A stretch of 64,000 bases of DNA from Agromyces badenianii (GTDB taxonomy: Bacteria; Actinomycetota; Actinomycetes; Actinomycetales; Microbacteriaceae): contig NZ_CP028913.1 of the NCBI RefSeq assembly GCF_003070885.1, positions 682,001 to 746,000 of the forward strand, written 5' to 3'. Under the pieces are notes generated by a model. It was not told the DNA's origin. It saw nothing but the letters and a program-made list of their open reading frames with translations, and did not search any database. The translations under genes were made by a program, and so were the position numbers. Positions 16,948 through 25,115 of the stretch are shown here, in pieces (the first letter of the stretch is position 1; every line of letters begins with the position of its first letter).

Positions 16948-17601
16948 TCATGCGGCGAGGTGGGCGGCCGGGGTCAGGAGCGCCGCGAGCTCGGCGGCGG
17001 AGAGTTCGCGGCCGAAGGCGGGGTGACCTGGCTCGAGGGCGAGGCCGTGCCCGAGTTCGCCGCCGTCGACCGGGTCGAACCCGATGTCGTCGATGATCTC
17101 GGCCACCACGGCGCGGGCGTCGGGGTCGTCGCCCACGACGGCGAGCGCCCGGCGCAAGGGCGAACCGGCGACCATGCTGTCGTCTTCCATCTCGTGGTAG
17201 CCGAGGTGGTTGAGCGACTTCACGACGCGGGCGCGCGGGTTGCGCGCGGCGTTGATCTCGCTCGTGGTGCGCGGGTCGTCGTCGACCTCGGCGATGTTGC
17301 CGTCGACGGGTGGCCAGTAGTTCATCGCGTCGACGACGATGCGGCCGTCGAACGCGGGCCACGGCACCGTGCCGGCCTTGCCGAACGGCACGGCCACGAC
17401 GATGACGTCGGCGGTGCTCGCGAGTGCGTCGGGCGAGGTCACCTCGGCGCCGGGGGCGACGACCCTGACGAGCAGGTCGAGGGCGGTCTGGCGCGGTGAG
17501 CCCGAGATGAGCACACGGTGCCCGGATGCGACGAGCAGCCGGGCGAGGGCCGTGCCCACCTTGCCCGCTCCGTAGATTCCGATGACCGGCCGATCCGTCA
17601 C
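16948..17601 (-). CDS. NADPH-dependent F420 reductase-like / NAD(P)-binding oxidoreductase
   Basis: The 217 aa single Rossmann-domain protein starts VIGIYGAGKVGTALARLLVA (GxGxxG) with ISGSPRQ after the second strand, which fits NADP(H) binding as in F420:NADP oxidoreductases. It also shows VVAVPFGKAGTVPW, DAMNYWPPVDG and KSLNHLGYHEME, as in family members. The GTG at 17601 is preceded by GGGAG at about 9 nt; the frame stays open far upstream but that part overlaps the divergent gene. The neighbouring LLM flavin enzyme may use the same cofactor pool. Confidence 0.82.
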   Translation of the reverse strand: MTDRPVIGIYGAGKVGTALARLLVASGHRVLISGSPRQTALDLLVRVVAPGAEVTSPDALASTADVIVVAVPFGKAGTVPWPAFDGRIVVDAMNYWPPVDGNIAEVDDDPRTTSEINAARNPRARVVKSLNHLGYHEMEDDSMVAGSPLRRALAVVGDDPDARAVVAEIIDDIGFDPVDGGELGHGLALEPGHPAFGRELSAAELAALLTPAAHLAA

Positions 17602-17745
17602 GCTTCGATTCTCCCATTCATCGGCGCATTCGATCGATGCGTCGTCATGCAGGGGAACGCGGGGCGCGGCGCGGGCATTCCCCGGATGCAGGTGACCGCG
17701 GGGCGGCGGGGGAATAGTCTCGATCTCACGGGGGTTCCGCCTTGT

Positions 17746-17785
17746 GCATGCAGACGCATGGAGTCGCATGCAGTCGCATGGTGTC
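17746..17785. repeat. Four tandem 10-bp repeats just upstream of the LLM oxidoreductase
   Basis: GCATGCAGAC, GCATGGAGTC, GCATGCAGTC and GCATGGTGTC lie head to tail (consensus GCATGSAGTC), ending 17 nt before the ATG at 17803. The unit equals one helical turn, so a protein could bind all copies on one face. The unit length is not a multiple of three and no coding frame fits, so this is leader or promoter DNA. Confidence 0.8.
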
Positions 17786-17802
17786 GCGAGAGGGAAGCAA
17801 AG

Positions 17803-18933
17803 ATGGCTGAGCGCTACGAATTCGGGCTCGACACGTTCGGCGACGTGACGATCGGGCCCGACGGCAGCCCGTTGTCTCACGCCCAGGTGCTGCGGAACGT
17901 CGTCGAGGAGGCGGTGCTCGCCGACCGGCTCGGCATCGACTTCTTCGGCATCGGCGAGCATCACCGCGAGGACTTCGCCGTCTCGGCGCCCGAGGTCGTG
18001 CTCGGCGCGATCGCCGGCCGCACCGAGCGCATCCATCTCGGATCCGCGGTCACCGTGCTGAGCTCCGACGACCCGGTGCGGGTCTTCCAGCGCTTCGCGA
18101 CCCTCGACGCCCTCTCGAACGGGCGCGCAGAGGTCATCCTCGGACGCGGCTCGTTCATCGAGTCCTTCCCGCTCTTCGGCTTCGAACTGAACCAGTACCA
18201 GGAGCTGTTCGAGGAGAAGCTCGGCCTCTTCTCCGCCCTGCTCCCGCAGGAACCGGTCACCTGGACCGGTGCCCTCCGAGCCCCGCTCACCGATCAGCTC
18301 GTGTTCCCGCCGGTCGAACACGGCCGGCTGAAGACGTGGGTCGGTGTCGGCGGCAGCCCGGAATCCGTCGTGCGCGCCGCCCGCCACGGCCTGCCGCTCG
18401 TGCTCGCGATCATCGGCGGGAGCCCGGCCAGGTTCGCCCCGCTCGCCGACCTCTACCGCCGTGCGCTCGAGCAGTTCGGAAACCCGGTGCAGCCCATCGC
18501 CATCCACTCGCCCGGATTCATCGCCGACGACGATGCCGAGGCGCTCGACACGCTCTGGCCGCACTACAAGATCATCATCGACCGCATCGGACGCGAACGC
18601 GGCTGGGGCCCGGTCAGCAGGGAGCACTTCGAAGACGAGGCCGGCCCGAACGGCGCGCTCTACGCGGGCTCTCCCGACAAGGTCGCCGTGAAGATCGCGG
18701 CCGCGATGCGCTCGATCGGGGCGAGCCGTTTCGACCTCAAGTACTCGAACGGCGGGCTGCCGCACGAGGCGATGATGCGTTCGATCGAGCTGTACGCCAC
18801 AGAGGTCGTGCCCCGGGTGCGCGAGCTGCTCGCAGAGGCCGACGCGGCAGACGCCGAGCTCGGGGCTGTCGCCGACCTCGGCGCCGCCGATCGAGCGGAT
18901 GCCGCGGCATCCGCCGACCGATCGCTCGACTGA
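17803..18933 (+). CDS. LLM-class flavin-dependent oxidoreductase
   Basis: The 376 aa luciferase-like monooxygenase has a TIM-barrel fold and FMN or F420 as cofactor. It shows DFFGIGEHHREDFAVSAPEV near residue 45, GSAVTVLSSDDPVRVFQRFATLDALSNGRAE near 75-110 and GSPESVVRAARHGLPLVLAI near 185. These blocks match the alkanal monooxygenase-like group found in many actinobacteria. An AGAGGGAAG element precedes the ATG by 5-13 nt. The C-terminus is an Ala/Asp-rich tail ending next to a GGATGCCGCGGCATCC palindrome. The substrate is unknown. Confidence 0.88.
   Translation: MAERYEFGLDTFGDVTIGPDGSPLSHAQVLRNVVEEAVLADRLGIDFFGIGEHHREDFAVSAPEVVLGAIAGRTERIHLGSAVTVLSSDDPVRVFQRFATLDALSNGRAEVILGRGSFIESFPLFGFELNQYQELFEEKLGLFSALLPQEPVTWTGALRAPLTDQLVFPPVEHGRLKTWVGVGGSPESVVRAARHGLPLVLAIIGGSPARFAPLADLYRRALEQFGNPVQPIAIHSPGFIADDDAEALDTLWPHYKIIIDRIGRERGWGPVSREHFEDEAGPNGALYAGSPDKVAVKIAAAMRSIGASRFDLKYSNGGLPHEAMMRSIELYATEVVPRVRELLAEADAADAELGAVADLGAADRADAAASADRSLD
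18897..18912. repeat. GGATGCCGCGGCATCC palindrome, copy 1
   Basis: A perfect 16-bp palindrome (18 bp with flanks) inside the 3' end of the LLM gene. Identical copies lie at 23141, 43018, 55175 and 57600. Confidence 0.9.
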
Positions 18934-18948
18934 ACCGCTCGCGCGCGA

Positions 18949-20151
18949 TCACACGGCGGGCGGCGCCACACTCGTGTCGGCGACCGCCCGCCGTCTGCGC
19001 ACGGCGGCGCGGAACCATGGCGCGTCGGGCAGGCGGGCGAGGAACGTGCCGGCGATGATCGTGGTGAGCACGTAGCCCGTTGCGAGCGGCGCGAGCTGCG
19101 GTGCGACTCCCGCGCCGACGGCGAGACCGGCGATGACGATCGAGAACTCGCCGCGCGGAGCGAGCGAGAGCCCCGCGCGCCACTGGCCGAGGGTGCCCAC
19201 ACCGGCCCGCCTCGCCGCGTAGGCGCCGGTGAGGAGCTTCGTGAAGATCGTCACGAGGGCGAGGGCGAGGGCGGCCGGCAGCATCGACAGGAGTTCCGAG
19301 GAGTCGGTCGTCAGCCCGAAGAACACGAAGAAGATCGCGGCGAAGAGGTCGCGCAGGGGAGTGAGCACCTGGCTCGCGTTCACGGCGACCCGGCCCGAGA
19401 GCGCGATGCCGACGAGGAACGCACCGACTGCCGCCGAGACGCTCACCTCGGCGGCGAGACCGGCGACGAGCATGGTCAGCCCCAGCACGCCGAGCAGCAA
19501 CGGCTCGTGCTGGTCGGCTGGGAAGAGTCGCGAGACGAGGTGTCCGTGCCGCAGCGCGATGTAGAGGATCAGGGCGACGACGCCGACCGCGATCGCGACT
19601 CCGATGGCGCCCTGCCAGAGGCTGACCCCGACCACGAGGGCCGACAGCACCGGCAGGTAGAAGGCCATGGCGAGGTCTTCGATGACCAGCAGGGCGAGGA
19701 TCGCCGGCGTCTCGCGGTTCGAGAGACGACCGAGGTCTCGCAGCAGCTTGGCGATCACCCCCGACGACGACACCCAGGTCACGCCCGCCAACGCGACGGC
19801 GGCGACCGGCCCCCAGCCGAGCAGCAGTGCGAGGGCGGCACCGGGCACGGCGTTCAGTGCGGCGTCGATGAGGCCGGCCATGCGCGCCGACTTCAGGCTC
19901 CCGAAGAGCTCGGACGCCGTGTACTCGAGGCCGAGCAGCGCGAGCAGGAGGATGACGCCGATCTCGGCGCCGGTCTGGAAGAACTCCTCGCTCGCGTCGA
20001 GCGCGATGAGGCCGCCGTCGCCGAACGCGAGGCCGAGTACGAGGTAGAACGGGATCGGCGAGATGCCGAGCACGAGCGCGAGGCGCCCGAGCAGACTCAT
20101 ACCGAGAAGCAGCGCGCCGACTTCGATGAGGAGCAGCGTGGTCTCGTGCAT
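18949..20151 (-). CDS. CPA2 cation/proton antiporter, KhtU-like
   Basis: The 400 aa membrane antiporter has about 12 TM helices. It shows GISPIPFYLVLGLAFGDGG near the N-terminus, LLLALLGLEYTASEL, and LAGVTWVSSSGVIAKLLRDL with the conserved transmembrane ion site region. APRGEFSIVIAGLAVGAGV near residue 335 is the classic Kef/CPA2 motif. It lies 10 bp after a TrkA-C regulatory protein of exactly KhtT size, so the pair matches the K+(NH4+)/H+ antiporter KhtTU of Bacillus. The role would be potassium and pH homeostasis. Confidence 0.87.
   Translation of the reverse strand: MHETTLLLIEVGALLLGMSLLGRLALVLGISPIPFYLVLGLAFGDGGLIALDASEEFFQTGAEIGVILLLALLGLEYTASELFGSLKSARMAGLIDAALNAVPGAALALLLGWGPVAAVALAGVTWVSSSGVIAKLLRDLGRLSNRETPAILALLVIEDLAMAFYLPVLSALVVGVSLWQGAIGVAIAVGVVALILYIALRHGHLVSRLFPADQHEPLLLGVLGLTMLVAGLAAEVSVSAAVGAFLVGIALSGRVAVNASQVLTPLRDLFAAIFFVFFGLTTDSSELLSMLPAALALALVTIFTKLLTGAYAARRAGVGTLGQWRAGLSLAPRGEFSIVIAGLAVGAGVAPQLAPLATGYVLTTIIAGTFLARLPDAPWFRAAVRRRRAVADTSVAPPAV
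18954..18993. terminator. GC-rich hairpin between convergent LLM and KhtU-like genes
   Basis: Arms CGGCGGGCGG (18954-18963) and CCGCCCGCCG (18984-18993) are fully complementary with a 20-nt loop. The hairpin lies in the last codons of the antiporter gene. There is no clear T-tract, so termination is only a possibility. Confidence 0.35.
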
Positions 20152-20161
20152 ACGCCCGGCC

Positions 20162-20656
20162 TCAGTCGGGGCCGTTGGCGAGCAGCCGGGCTACTCCGTC
20201 GAGTCCTTCACGAGTGCCGACGACGACGATGACGTCACCCGCGCGCAGCGCCTCCGCCGGCGTGGGCGAGGGGATGATCGTGCCGTCGCGAACGATGGCG
20301 ACGATCGAGGCGTGGGTGCGGGTGCGGGCCTTCGTCGCCCCGAGGGTGCGGTTGAGGAACGGCGAGTCGGTCGGCAGCGCGATCTGCTCGGTGTAGAGCC
20401 CCGCCGTCTCGTCGCTCAGGCTCGTGAGCCGGCTCAGCATGACGGAGGCGCCGAGCACATCGGCGAGCGCCGCAGCCTCGTCGTCGTTCAGCGGAATGGA
20501 GTCACGGCACGCATCGGGGTCGTCTTCGTCGAAGACGCCCAGGTCGCGCTCGCCGTCACGGTGCGAGACGACGCTGATGCGCCGGCCGCTCTCGGTGATG
20601 AGGTCGTGTCGAATGCCGATGCCCGGCAGGTCGACCTTCTCGATGCGAATTCCCAC
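20162..20656 (-). CDS. TrkA-C (RCK_C) domain regulatory protein, KhtT-like
   Basis: The 164 aa soluble protein has an N-terminal region (about 1-70) typical of KhtT and a C-terminal TrkA_C domain. The TrkA_C domain includes SPFLNRTLGATKARTRTHAS, VAIVRDGTIIPSP and GDVIVVVGTREGLDGVARLL. In Bacillus, KhtT binds c-di-AMP and gates KhtU. The GTG at 20656 is the first usable start in this frame; the frame upstream is shadow of the neighbouring gene. Its stop is 10 bp before the antiporter start, one operon of two genes. Confidence 0.85.
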   Translation of the reverse strand: MGIRIEKVDLPGIGIRHDLITESGRRISVVSHRDGERDLGVFDEDDPDACRDSIPLNDDEAAALADVLGASVMLSRLTSLSDETAGLYTEQIALPTDSPFLNRTLGATKARTRTHASIVAIVRDGTIIPSPTPAEALRAGDVIVVVGTREGLDGVARLLANGPD

Positions 20657-20700
20657 GTCGCCATCGTAACCCCGCCCGGGGGCGTCGCGGCCCGTCGGTC

Positions 20701-21516
20701 TCAGCGGGGCGGCGTCGCGTGGGTGCGCATCGTGAGCACAGGCGTGCCGGCGTCCTCGCCGGCCTCGAATTCGACCCGCACCGAACCCAGCTCGCCGAGC
20801 GAACCGGCGTGCGTACCGCCGCAGGGGATGCGGGCGGTGCCACCGGGCAGCTCGGCCACCCAGTATCGCCGATCGGTGAGCCCATCGCCGTCGCGATCGA
20901 TGCGCACCTCGGCCTCGGCGGCCGCCCACTCGGCGATCGTGGCGGTCACGGATGCCGCGAGCTCGTCGAGTCGCTCGGCCGCGACCGCCGCCGTGTCGAA
21001 CCCGGCGCGGCGCAGCGACTTGTTGAGTCGGTACACGTCGACCGAAGCGTTCGGCAGGATGCGACTCGAGGTGATGGCGATGCCGTCGAAGTCGGGGGCG
21101 CCGAGGGCGTCTTGCCTCGCCGGCTTCGACCAGTCGCCGGCAAGTGCCCGGTTCAATGCGAGCGAGGCGGCGTGGCACGCCGTGTGCCCGATAGAGAGGG
21201 CACGCCGCGCCGCGGCATCCGCTCGCACCGTGACCGGATCGCCCTCGGCGATGCCGGCGCCGTCGCGCACGAGGTGGGCGACGAGGAAGGCCCAGCCCTC
21301 GGTTCCCTTGCGCACCGGAACGTCTGCACCGAGATGGAGTGCCGAGCCGTCGCTCGCCGCGACCACCGCGTCGACGATCGGGTACTCGGTGCCGCCGACG
21401 AACAGGGAACCCGAATCGGCGGGCTGGTCGGGCCAGGCGGCGTCGACCGGGTGGAAGCTCGTGGTGTCGGTGATGACCGCGACGAGGCCGTCGCCGGCGC
21501 TCGCCGTGTGGAGCAC
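20701..21516 (-). CDS. AlaX-like alanyl-tRNA editing / metal-dependent hydrolase
   Basis: It is homologous to the editing domain of alanyl-tRNA synthetase, which removes mis-charged amino acids from tRNA-Ala. The zinc ligands are visible in IGHTACHAASLALN (HxxxH) and RIPCGGTHAGSLGEL (CxxxH). The first standard start codon is the GTG at 21516 (271 aa), but neither it nor any upstream codon has a good Shine-Dalgarno site. The frame continues with protein-like sequence (THPGHDTRVTYPDGALEAD) back to a TGA at 21591-21589, so the true N-terminus may lie further upstream, for example a rare ATC at 21582. The small membrane protein upstream ends with that TGA in the same frame. Confidence 0.82.
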   Translation of the reverse strand: MLHTASAGDGLVAVITDTTSFHPVDAAWPDQPADSGSLFVGGTEYPIVDAVVAASDGSALHLGADVPVRKGTEGWAFLVAHLVRDGAGIAEGDPVTVRADAAARRALSIGHTACHAASLALNRALAGDWSKPARQDALGAPDFDGIAITSSRILPNASVDVYRLNKSLRRAGFDTAAVAAERLDELAASVTATIAEWAAAEAEVRIDRDGDGLTDRRYWVAELPGGTARIPCGGTHAGSLGELGSVRVEFEAGEDAGTPVLTMRTHATPPR

Positions 21517-21588
21517 GAGGCCGTCGGCTTCGAGGGCGCCGTCAGGGTAGGTGACGCGCGTGTCGTGCCCGGGATGCGTGATCGACGC

Positions 21589-21765
21589 TCAGACGCCGTC
21601 GCTGCGGCCCAGCAGGTGGAACGGGATCGCGAGGGAGACCGCGACGCTCACGATGCCGCCGAAGAACAACGGGGCCTGGAACGCGGCGGCCTCGGGTGCC
21701 GTGCCCATGAGCCACATGCCGAAGACGAAGAGCCCCATCGAGATGAAGAAAGCGACGACGTTCAC
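21589..21765 (-). CDS. Small two-helix membrane protein (58 aa)
   Basis: The short gene runs from a GTG at 21765 to TGA. Its Shine-Dalgarno site GGAGG is 6 nt upstream (revcomp of 21772-21777). The protein begins MNVVAFFISMGLFVFGMWL, then a polar link GTAPEAAAFQ, then LFFGGIVSVAVSLAIPFHLL, and ends GRSDGV: two membrane helices. I do not recognise a family beyond small actinobacterial membrane proteins. It lies directly upstream of, and in the same frame as, the AlaX-like gene and is probably cotranscribed with it. Confidence 0.78.
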   Translation of the reverse strand: MNVVAFFISMGLFVFGMWLMGTAPEAAAFQAPLFFGGIVSVAVSLAIPFHLLGRSDGV

Positions 21766-21831
21766 AACGACCTCCAGTATTCCGGTGGCGGTCCGCGCCG
21801 CCCGGCCAAGTCTACCGTTCGAGCAGCGGCT

Positions 21832-21890
21832 CGCCCGGGTTCGTGATTCGCCCGGGTTCGTGATTCGAGCGGGTTCAGGATTCGAGCGGG
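21832..21890. repeat. 17-bp tandem repeat spanning the stop codon of the acyl-CoA dehydrogenase gene
   Basis: Three and a half 17-bp units start at 21832, 21849, 21866 and 21883. The first two are identical (CGCCCGGGTTCGTGATT); the third is CGAGCGGGTTCAGGATT. The third unit holds the stop codon (TCA on plus, 21875-21877), so the array is made of decayed copies of the gene's 3' end. Confidence 0.88.
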
Positions 21891-23053
21891 CCGAGCCACG
21901 CGTTCGCGACCGTCGAGTGGGCGGACTCGTCGTCGGAGGGGTGGAAGATCCCCGCGAGCACGTCGCGATAGAGCCGGCCGAGCTCGGAGCCGGCGAAGTA
22001 GCTCGAGCCGCCCGACACCCGCACCGCCTGGTCGACGACGTGCTTCGCGGTCTCGGTGGCGCGCACCTTGACGCCGACGAGCTTCGCGAACCAGAAGGAG
22101 CCGTGGTCGACGAGCTCGTCGAGGTCGCGGGCGATCGCGAGCAGCTGCGGGGTGATGGCCTCCTGCGCGAGCGCCGCGTCGGCGATGCGCCAGCGGATGT
22201 CGGGATCCTGCGACAGGGCGGCCCCGCCGTTCTTCATCGAGGTGCGCCGGTGCGCCGCCGCGACGGCGAGCTCGAGTGCCCGGTCGCCGATGCCGGCGTA
22301 GACCGAGGCGAGCAGCAGCTCGAAGTTCGCGAAGATCCCGAAGATCAGGGGGTCGGCGTTCGGACCCGGGTCGAGCCGTCGCACGATGCGGTCGGCGGCC
22401 GCGAACGCCCCGTCGAGCACGGTCGTGCGGCTCTGGCTGGCCCGCATGCCCATGGTGTCCCAGTCGTCGAGGGAGCGCACGTCGGGGTCTTCACGATCGA
22501 TGAAGCCGTAGACGATCTTCGGCGCATCGTCCGAGGCGGTGTCGAGCCCCATCGTGCCGAGCCTCGTCCACGCCGGCGACAGCGAGGTGAAGATCTTGCG
22601 TCCGGTGTACCGGTAGCCGCCGCCGGCCTGCGGCTCCGCGACCGTGCGCGAACCGAAGAGCATGAGGTCGTTGCCGGCCTCGCTGATGCCGAAACCGAAG
22701 ATCTCGCCCGCACCCGCCTCGCGCAGCACGAAGTCGAGGGTGTCGTCGCCGCGGTCGCGCAGCACCTTCGCGACACCGGTCCACACGAGGTGCATGTTGA
22801 CGGCGAGCGCGGTCGCGGGCGCCGCGGCCGCGAGGCGCATCTGCCCCCGCACGGCGTCTGCGAAGCTCCACCCGAGGCCGCCCAGCTCGGTCGGCACGAG
22901 CGCCCTCAGGTAGCCGGCCTCGCTGAGCTCGGCGAGGTCCTCGGTGAAGAACGCGTTGTCGCGGTCGTACCCGCAGGCCCGCTCCCGGATGCGTTCGAGC
23001 AGCTGATCGTGCAGGAGGGTCTCTGGCGTCGGATTCTCAGGCGTCGTGCTCAC
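21875..23053 (-). CDS. Acyl-CoA dehydrogenase family protein
   Basis: The 392 aa flavoprotein has the acyl-CoA dehydrogenase fold. It shows an N-terminal helical domain (LVPTELGGLGWSFADAVRGQ), the FAD-binding middle domain (FGFGISEAGNDLML, GYRYTGRKIFTSLSPAW) and a C-terminal helical domain (VDQAVRVSGGSSYFAGSELGRLYRDVLAG). In the last block the usual catalytic Glu region is altered, so the substrate may not be a simple acyl-CoA; flavin monooxygenases of the DszC/HpaH group share this fold. It follows the DUF4349 gene by 9 bp. Its 3' end carries a tandem repeat. Confidence 0.87.
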   Translation of the reverse strand: MSTTPENPTPETLLHDQLLERIRERACGYDRDNAFFTEDLAELSEAGYLRALVPTELGGLGWSFADAVRGQMRLAAAAPATALAVNMHLVWTGVAKVLRDRGDDTLDFVLREAGAGEIFGFGISEAGNDLMLFGSRTVAEPQAGGGYRYTGRKIFTSLSPAWTRLGTMGLDTASDDAPKIVYGFIDREDPDVRSLDDWDTMGMRASQSRTTVLDGAFAAADRIVRRLDPGPNADPLIFGIFANFELLLASVYAGIGDRALELAVAAAHRRTSMKNGGAALSQDPDIRWRIADAALAQEAITPQLLAIARDLDELVDHGSFWFAKLVGVKVRATETAKHVVDQAVRVSGGSSYFAGSELGRLYRDVLAGIFHPSDDESAHSTVANAWLGPLES

Positions 23054-23062
23054 GCCGCCAGA

Positions 23063-24058
23063 CTACGCCCGAGGGGAGCCGTCCTGCGGGGGCGAGGGCG
23101 GCGAGGCCGAGTCGCTCGGCGAGGGTTCCGACGCGTCGACGGATGCCGCGGCATCCAGTTGCCCTTCGCGGCGGCTTCGGCTCGCCAGCACGACGATCGT
23201 GACGACGATAGCGGCGACCACGAGCACGGCGACCAGCCAGGGCAGCAGCACGCCGAAGGCGACCCCGAGCCATCCGGCGAACGCGACGAGCGCCCCCCAA
23301 CCGGCGATCAGTCCGCTCCAGAAATCGTCGGGTGCGGCGTCGGGGGCGACTTCTTCGGTGATGAGGTCGAGCGTGATCGACGAGTAGTCGACCTGGTCGA
23401 CGAGCCAGTCGCGCTGCTGCGTGAGGCTGTCGAGCTCGGCCTGCCGGGTGGTGAGCTCCGATTCGATCGCGATGAGATCGGTGATCGATGTCGCGGTGGC
23501 GAGGAGTTCGCGCAGCCGGTCGACCGAGGCGGTGAGCGCGTCGATGCGGGCATCGAGGTCTTGGCGCTGCTGCGTGACGTCGGAGGCGTTCATCGACACG
23601 GAGTTCACGGTGCCGAGCTCCCGGAGCTTCGCGACCACAGCGTCGAGTTCGTCGGCGGGGACTCGCACGGTGAGGGAGGCGCTCGGCGGCTGCGAGTCGG
23701 TGCCCGGTGTCTCGTTTCGACTGTCGACCCGCCCGCCCGACTCCTCGACGAGGTCGGCGGCGTCCTCGGCCGTCGCGATGGGGTCGTCGACGGTGATCGA
23801 GATCCAGCCGGTCGTGATGACGCTGCGGTCGGCGTCGGCCTCCGCCTTGAACGCACCGTCGGACGCAGCACCGCCTTCGATCGACTGCGGCGCGTCGGGC
23901 GCGGGCACGTCGGGCGCGGGGGCGGGCGCGGGTGCCACCTCGCCGGTGGCGATGCCCGGCTGGCTCGAGGAGGTCTGATTGCCTGCCGTGCAACCGGCGA
24001 GGAGGAGAGCGGTGAGCGCGGCCGTTGCGGCCGCCGCCGGTGCGAGTCGTCGTCTCAT
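23063..24058 (-). CDS. DUF4349 domain lipoprotein
   Basis: The 331 aa protein is a lipoprotein with signal peptide and lipobox (ALLLAGC). The linker is rich in Ala and Pro (about 30-65). A DUF4349 domain follows, including a coiled coil (about 160-215: QQRQDLDARIDALTASVDRL) and YSSITLDLITEE. It ends with one or two membrane helices near residues 240-285 and a Ser/Pro-rich cytoplasmic tail. The function of DUF4349 is unknown; a role in envelope organisation is often guessed. It lies just upstream of the acyl-CoA dehydrogenase gene. Confidence 0.85.
   Translation of the reverse strand: MRRRLAPAAAATAALTALLLAGCTAGNQTSSSQPGIATGEVAPAPAPAPDVPAPDAPQSIEGGAASDGAFKAEADADRSVITTGWISITVDDPIATAEDAADLVEESGGRVDSRNETPGTDSQPPSASLTVRVPADELDAVVAKLRELGTVNSVSMNASDVTQQRQDLDARIDALTASVDRLRELLATATSITDLIAIESELTTRQAELDSLTQQRDWLVDQVDYSSITLDLITEEVAPDAAPDDFWSGLIAGWGALVAFAGWLGVAFGVLLPWLVAVLVVAAIVVTIVVLASRSRREGQLDAAASVDASEPSPSDSASPPSPPQDGSPRA
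23141..23156. repeat. GGATGCCGCGGCATCC palindrome, copy 2
   Basis: An identical 16-bp palindrome within the DUF4349 gene. Confidence 0.9.
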
Positions 24059-24231
24059 GCGCTCACTGTATTCCGCGGCCGGAACCCGATGTCTGGAACC
24101 TCGCTGGGAGTCGGGTCACGATCGGATTGCGCTTCGCTGTGAGTCGTCGCGCGGCCACAACGTTCGGCCGCTCCCGCACGTTCAGTGCGAGGATCCAGTG
24201 CGAGGGTTCGGGCCGGGGAGGGTCGTCGACG

Positions 24232-25065
24232 TCAGTCGTCGTCGGGGTCGCGCCCGGTGCGTTCTCCGGTCTCGAGCGTCGCGATCGCGGCGAGGTCGGC
24301 GGCGTCGAGCTCGAAGCCGAACGCGTCGAGGTTCTCACGGATGCGCTGCGGCGACGAGGCCTTCGGAATCACGAGGTTGCCGAGCTGCACATGCCAGCGC
24401 AGCACGATCTGCGCGCTGCTGCGGCCGTGCTTGGCGGCGAGGGCCTCGAGCAGCGGCGTGCCGAGCACCCGCCCGCGCGCGAGCGGCGACCACGCCTCGG
24501 TGCGGATGCCGCGCGCCGCGTCGAACTCGCGCAGCGCCGTCTGCGGCAGCCACGGGTGCAGCTCGACCTGGTTCACGACGGGCGTCTCGCCGGTCTCATC
24601 GACGAGCCGCTCGATGTGGTGCGCGTGGAAGTTCGAGACGCCGATCGAGCGCACGCGGCCCTCGTCGCGCAGCCGCACCAGGGCACGCCACGTGTCGACA
24701 TAACGGTCGGTGGAGGGCACCGGCCAGTGGATGAGGTACAGGTCGAGCCGTTCGAGGGCGAGCCGGCGCATCGATGCGTCGAAGGCGCGCAACGCCGAGT
24801 CGAAGCCGTTGTCGTCCTTCCAGACCTTGCTTGTCACGAAGAGCTCGTCGCGGGGCAGGCCCGAGGCGCGCACCGCCTCGCCGACCTCGCGCTCGTTGCC
24901 GTAGAAGGCGGCGGTGTCGAGGTGCCGGTAGCCCGCCCCGATCGCGTCGAGGCAGAGGCGGGCGGCATCCGCTGCAGGCACCTTGTAGAGCCCGTAGCCG
25001 AGCTGCGGGATGCTCGCGCCGTCGGCGAGCGGCACGCGGGGTGCGGGAGCGATCGGTTGCGGCAT
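24232..25065 (-). CDS. Aldo/keto reductase (AKR5-like)
   Basis: This is a 277 aa NADPH-dependent (alpha/beta)8-barrel reductase. It shows the AKR signatures GYRHLDTAAFYGNEREVG (Asp and Tyr of the tetrad), the catalytic Lys in LFVTSKVWKDD, and LYLIHWPVP with the tetrad His. IGVSNFHAHHIERLV and the C-terminal NADPH-binding IPKASSPQRIRENL complete the pattern. It resembles 2,5-diketo-D-gluconate reductases, which in practice reduce many small aldehydes and ketones. A second member of the same family lies at 31314. Confidence 0.93.
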   Translation of the reverse strand: MPQPIAPAPRVPLADGASIPQLGYGLYKVPAADAARLCLDAIGAGYRHLDTAAFYGNEREVGEAVRASGLPRDELFVTSKVWKDDNGFDSALRAFDASMRRLALERLDLYLIHWPVPSTDRYVDTWRALVRLRDEGRVRSIGVSNFHAHHIERLVDETGETPVVNQVELHPWLPQTALREFDAARGIRTEAWSPLARGRVLGTPLLEALAAKHGRSSAQIVLRWHVQLGNLVIPKASSPQRIRENLDAFGFELDAADLAAIATLETGERTGRDPDDD

Positions 25066-25074
25066 CCTGGCCTC

Positions 25075-25102
25075 TTCTCTTGCGGCGGATTCTCTTGCGG
25101 CG
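25075..25102. repeat. Two 13-bp direct repeats upstream of the aldo/keto reductase
   Basis: TTCTCTTGCGGCG occurs at 25075-25087 and 25090-25102 (15-bp period), 10 bp before the start codon of the minus-strand reductase gene. Confidence 0.8.
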
Positions 25103-25115
25103 CGGTCGGCCGGGC

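Noticed and set aside
21551..24142. 863-codon and similar long plus-strand frames over the acyl-CoA dehydrogenase and DUF4349 genes
   Set aside because: Low-complexity Arg-rich translation and full overlap with well-supported minus-strand genes.
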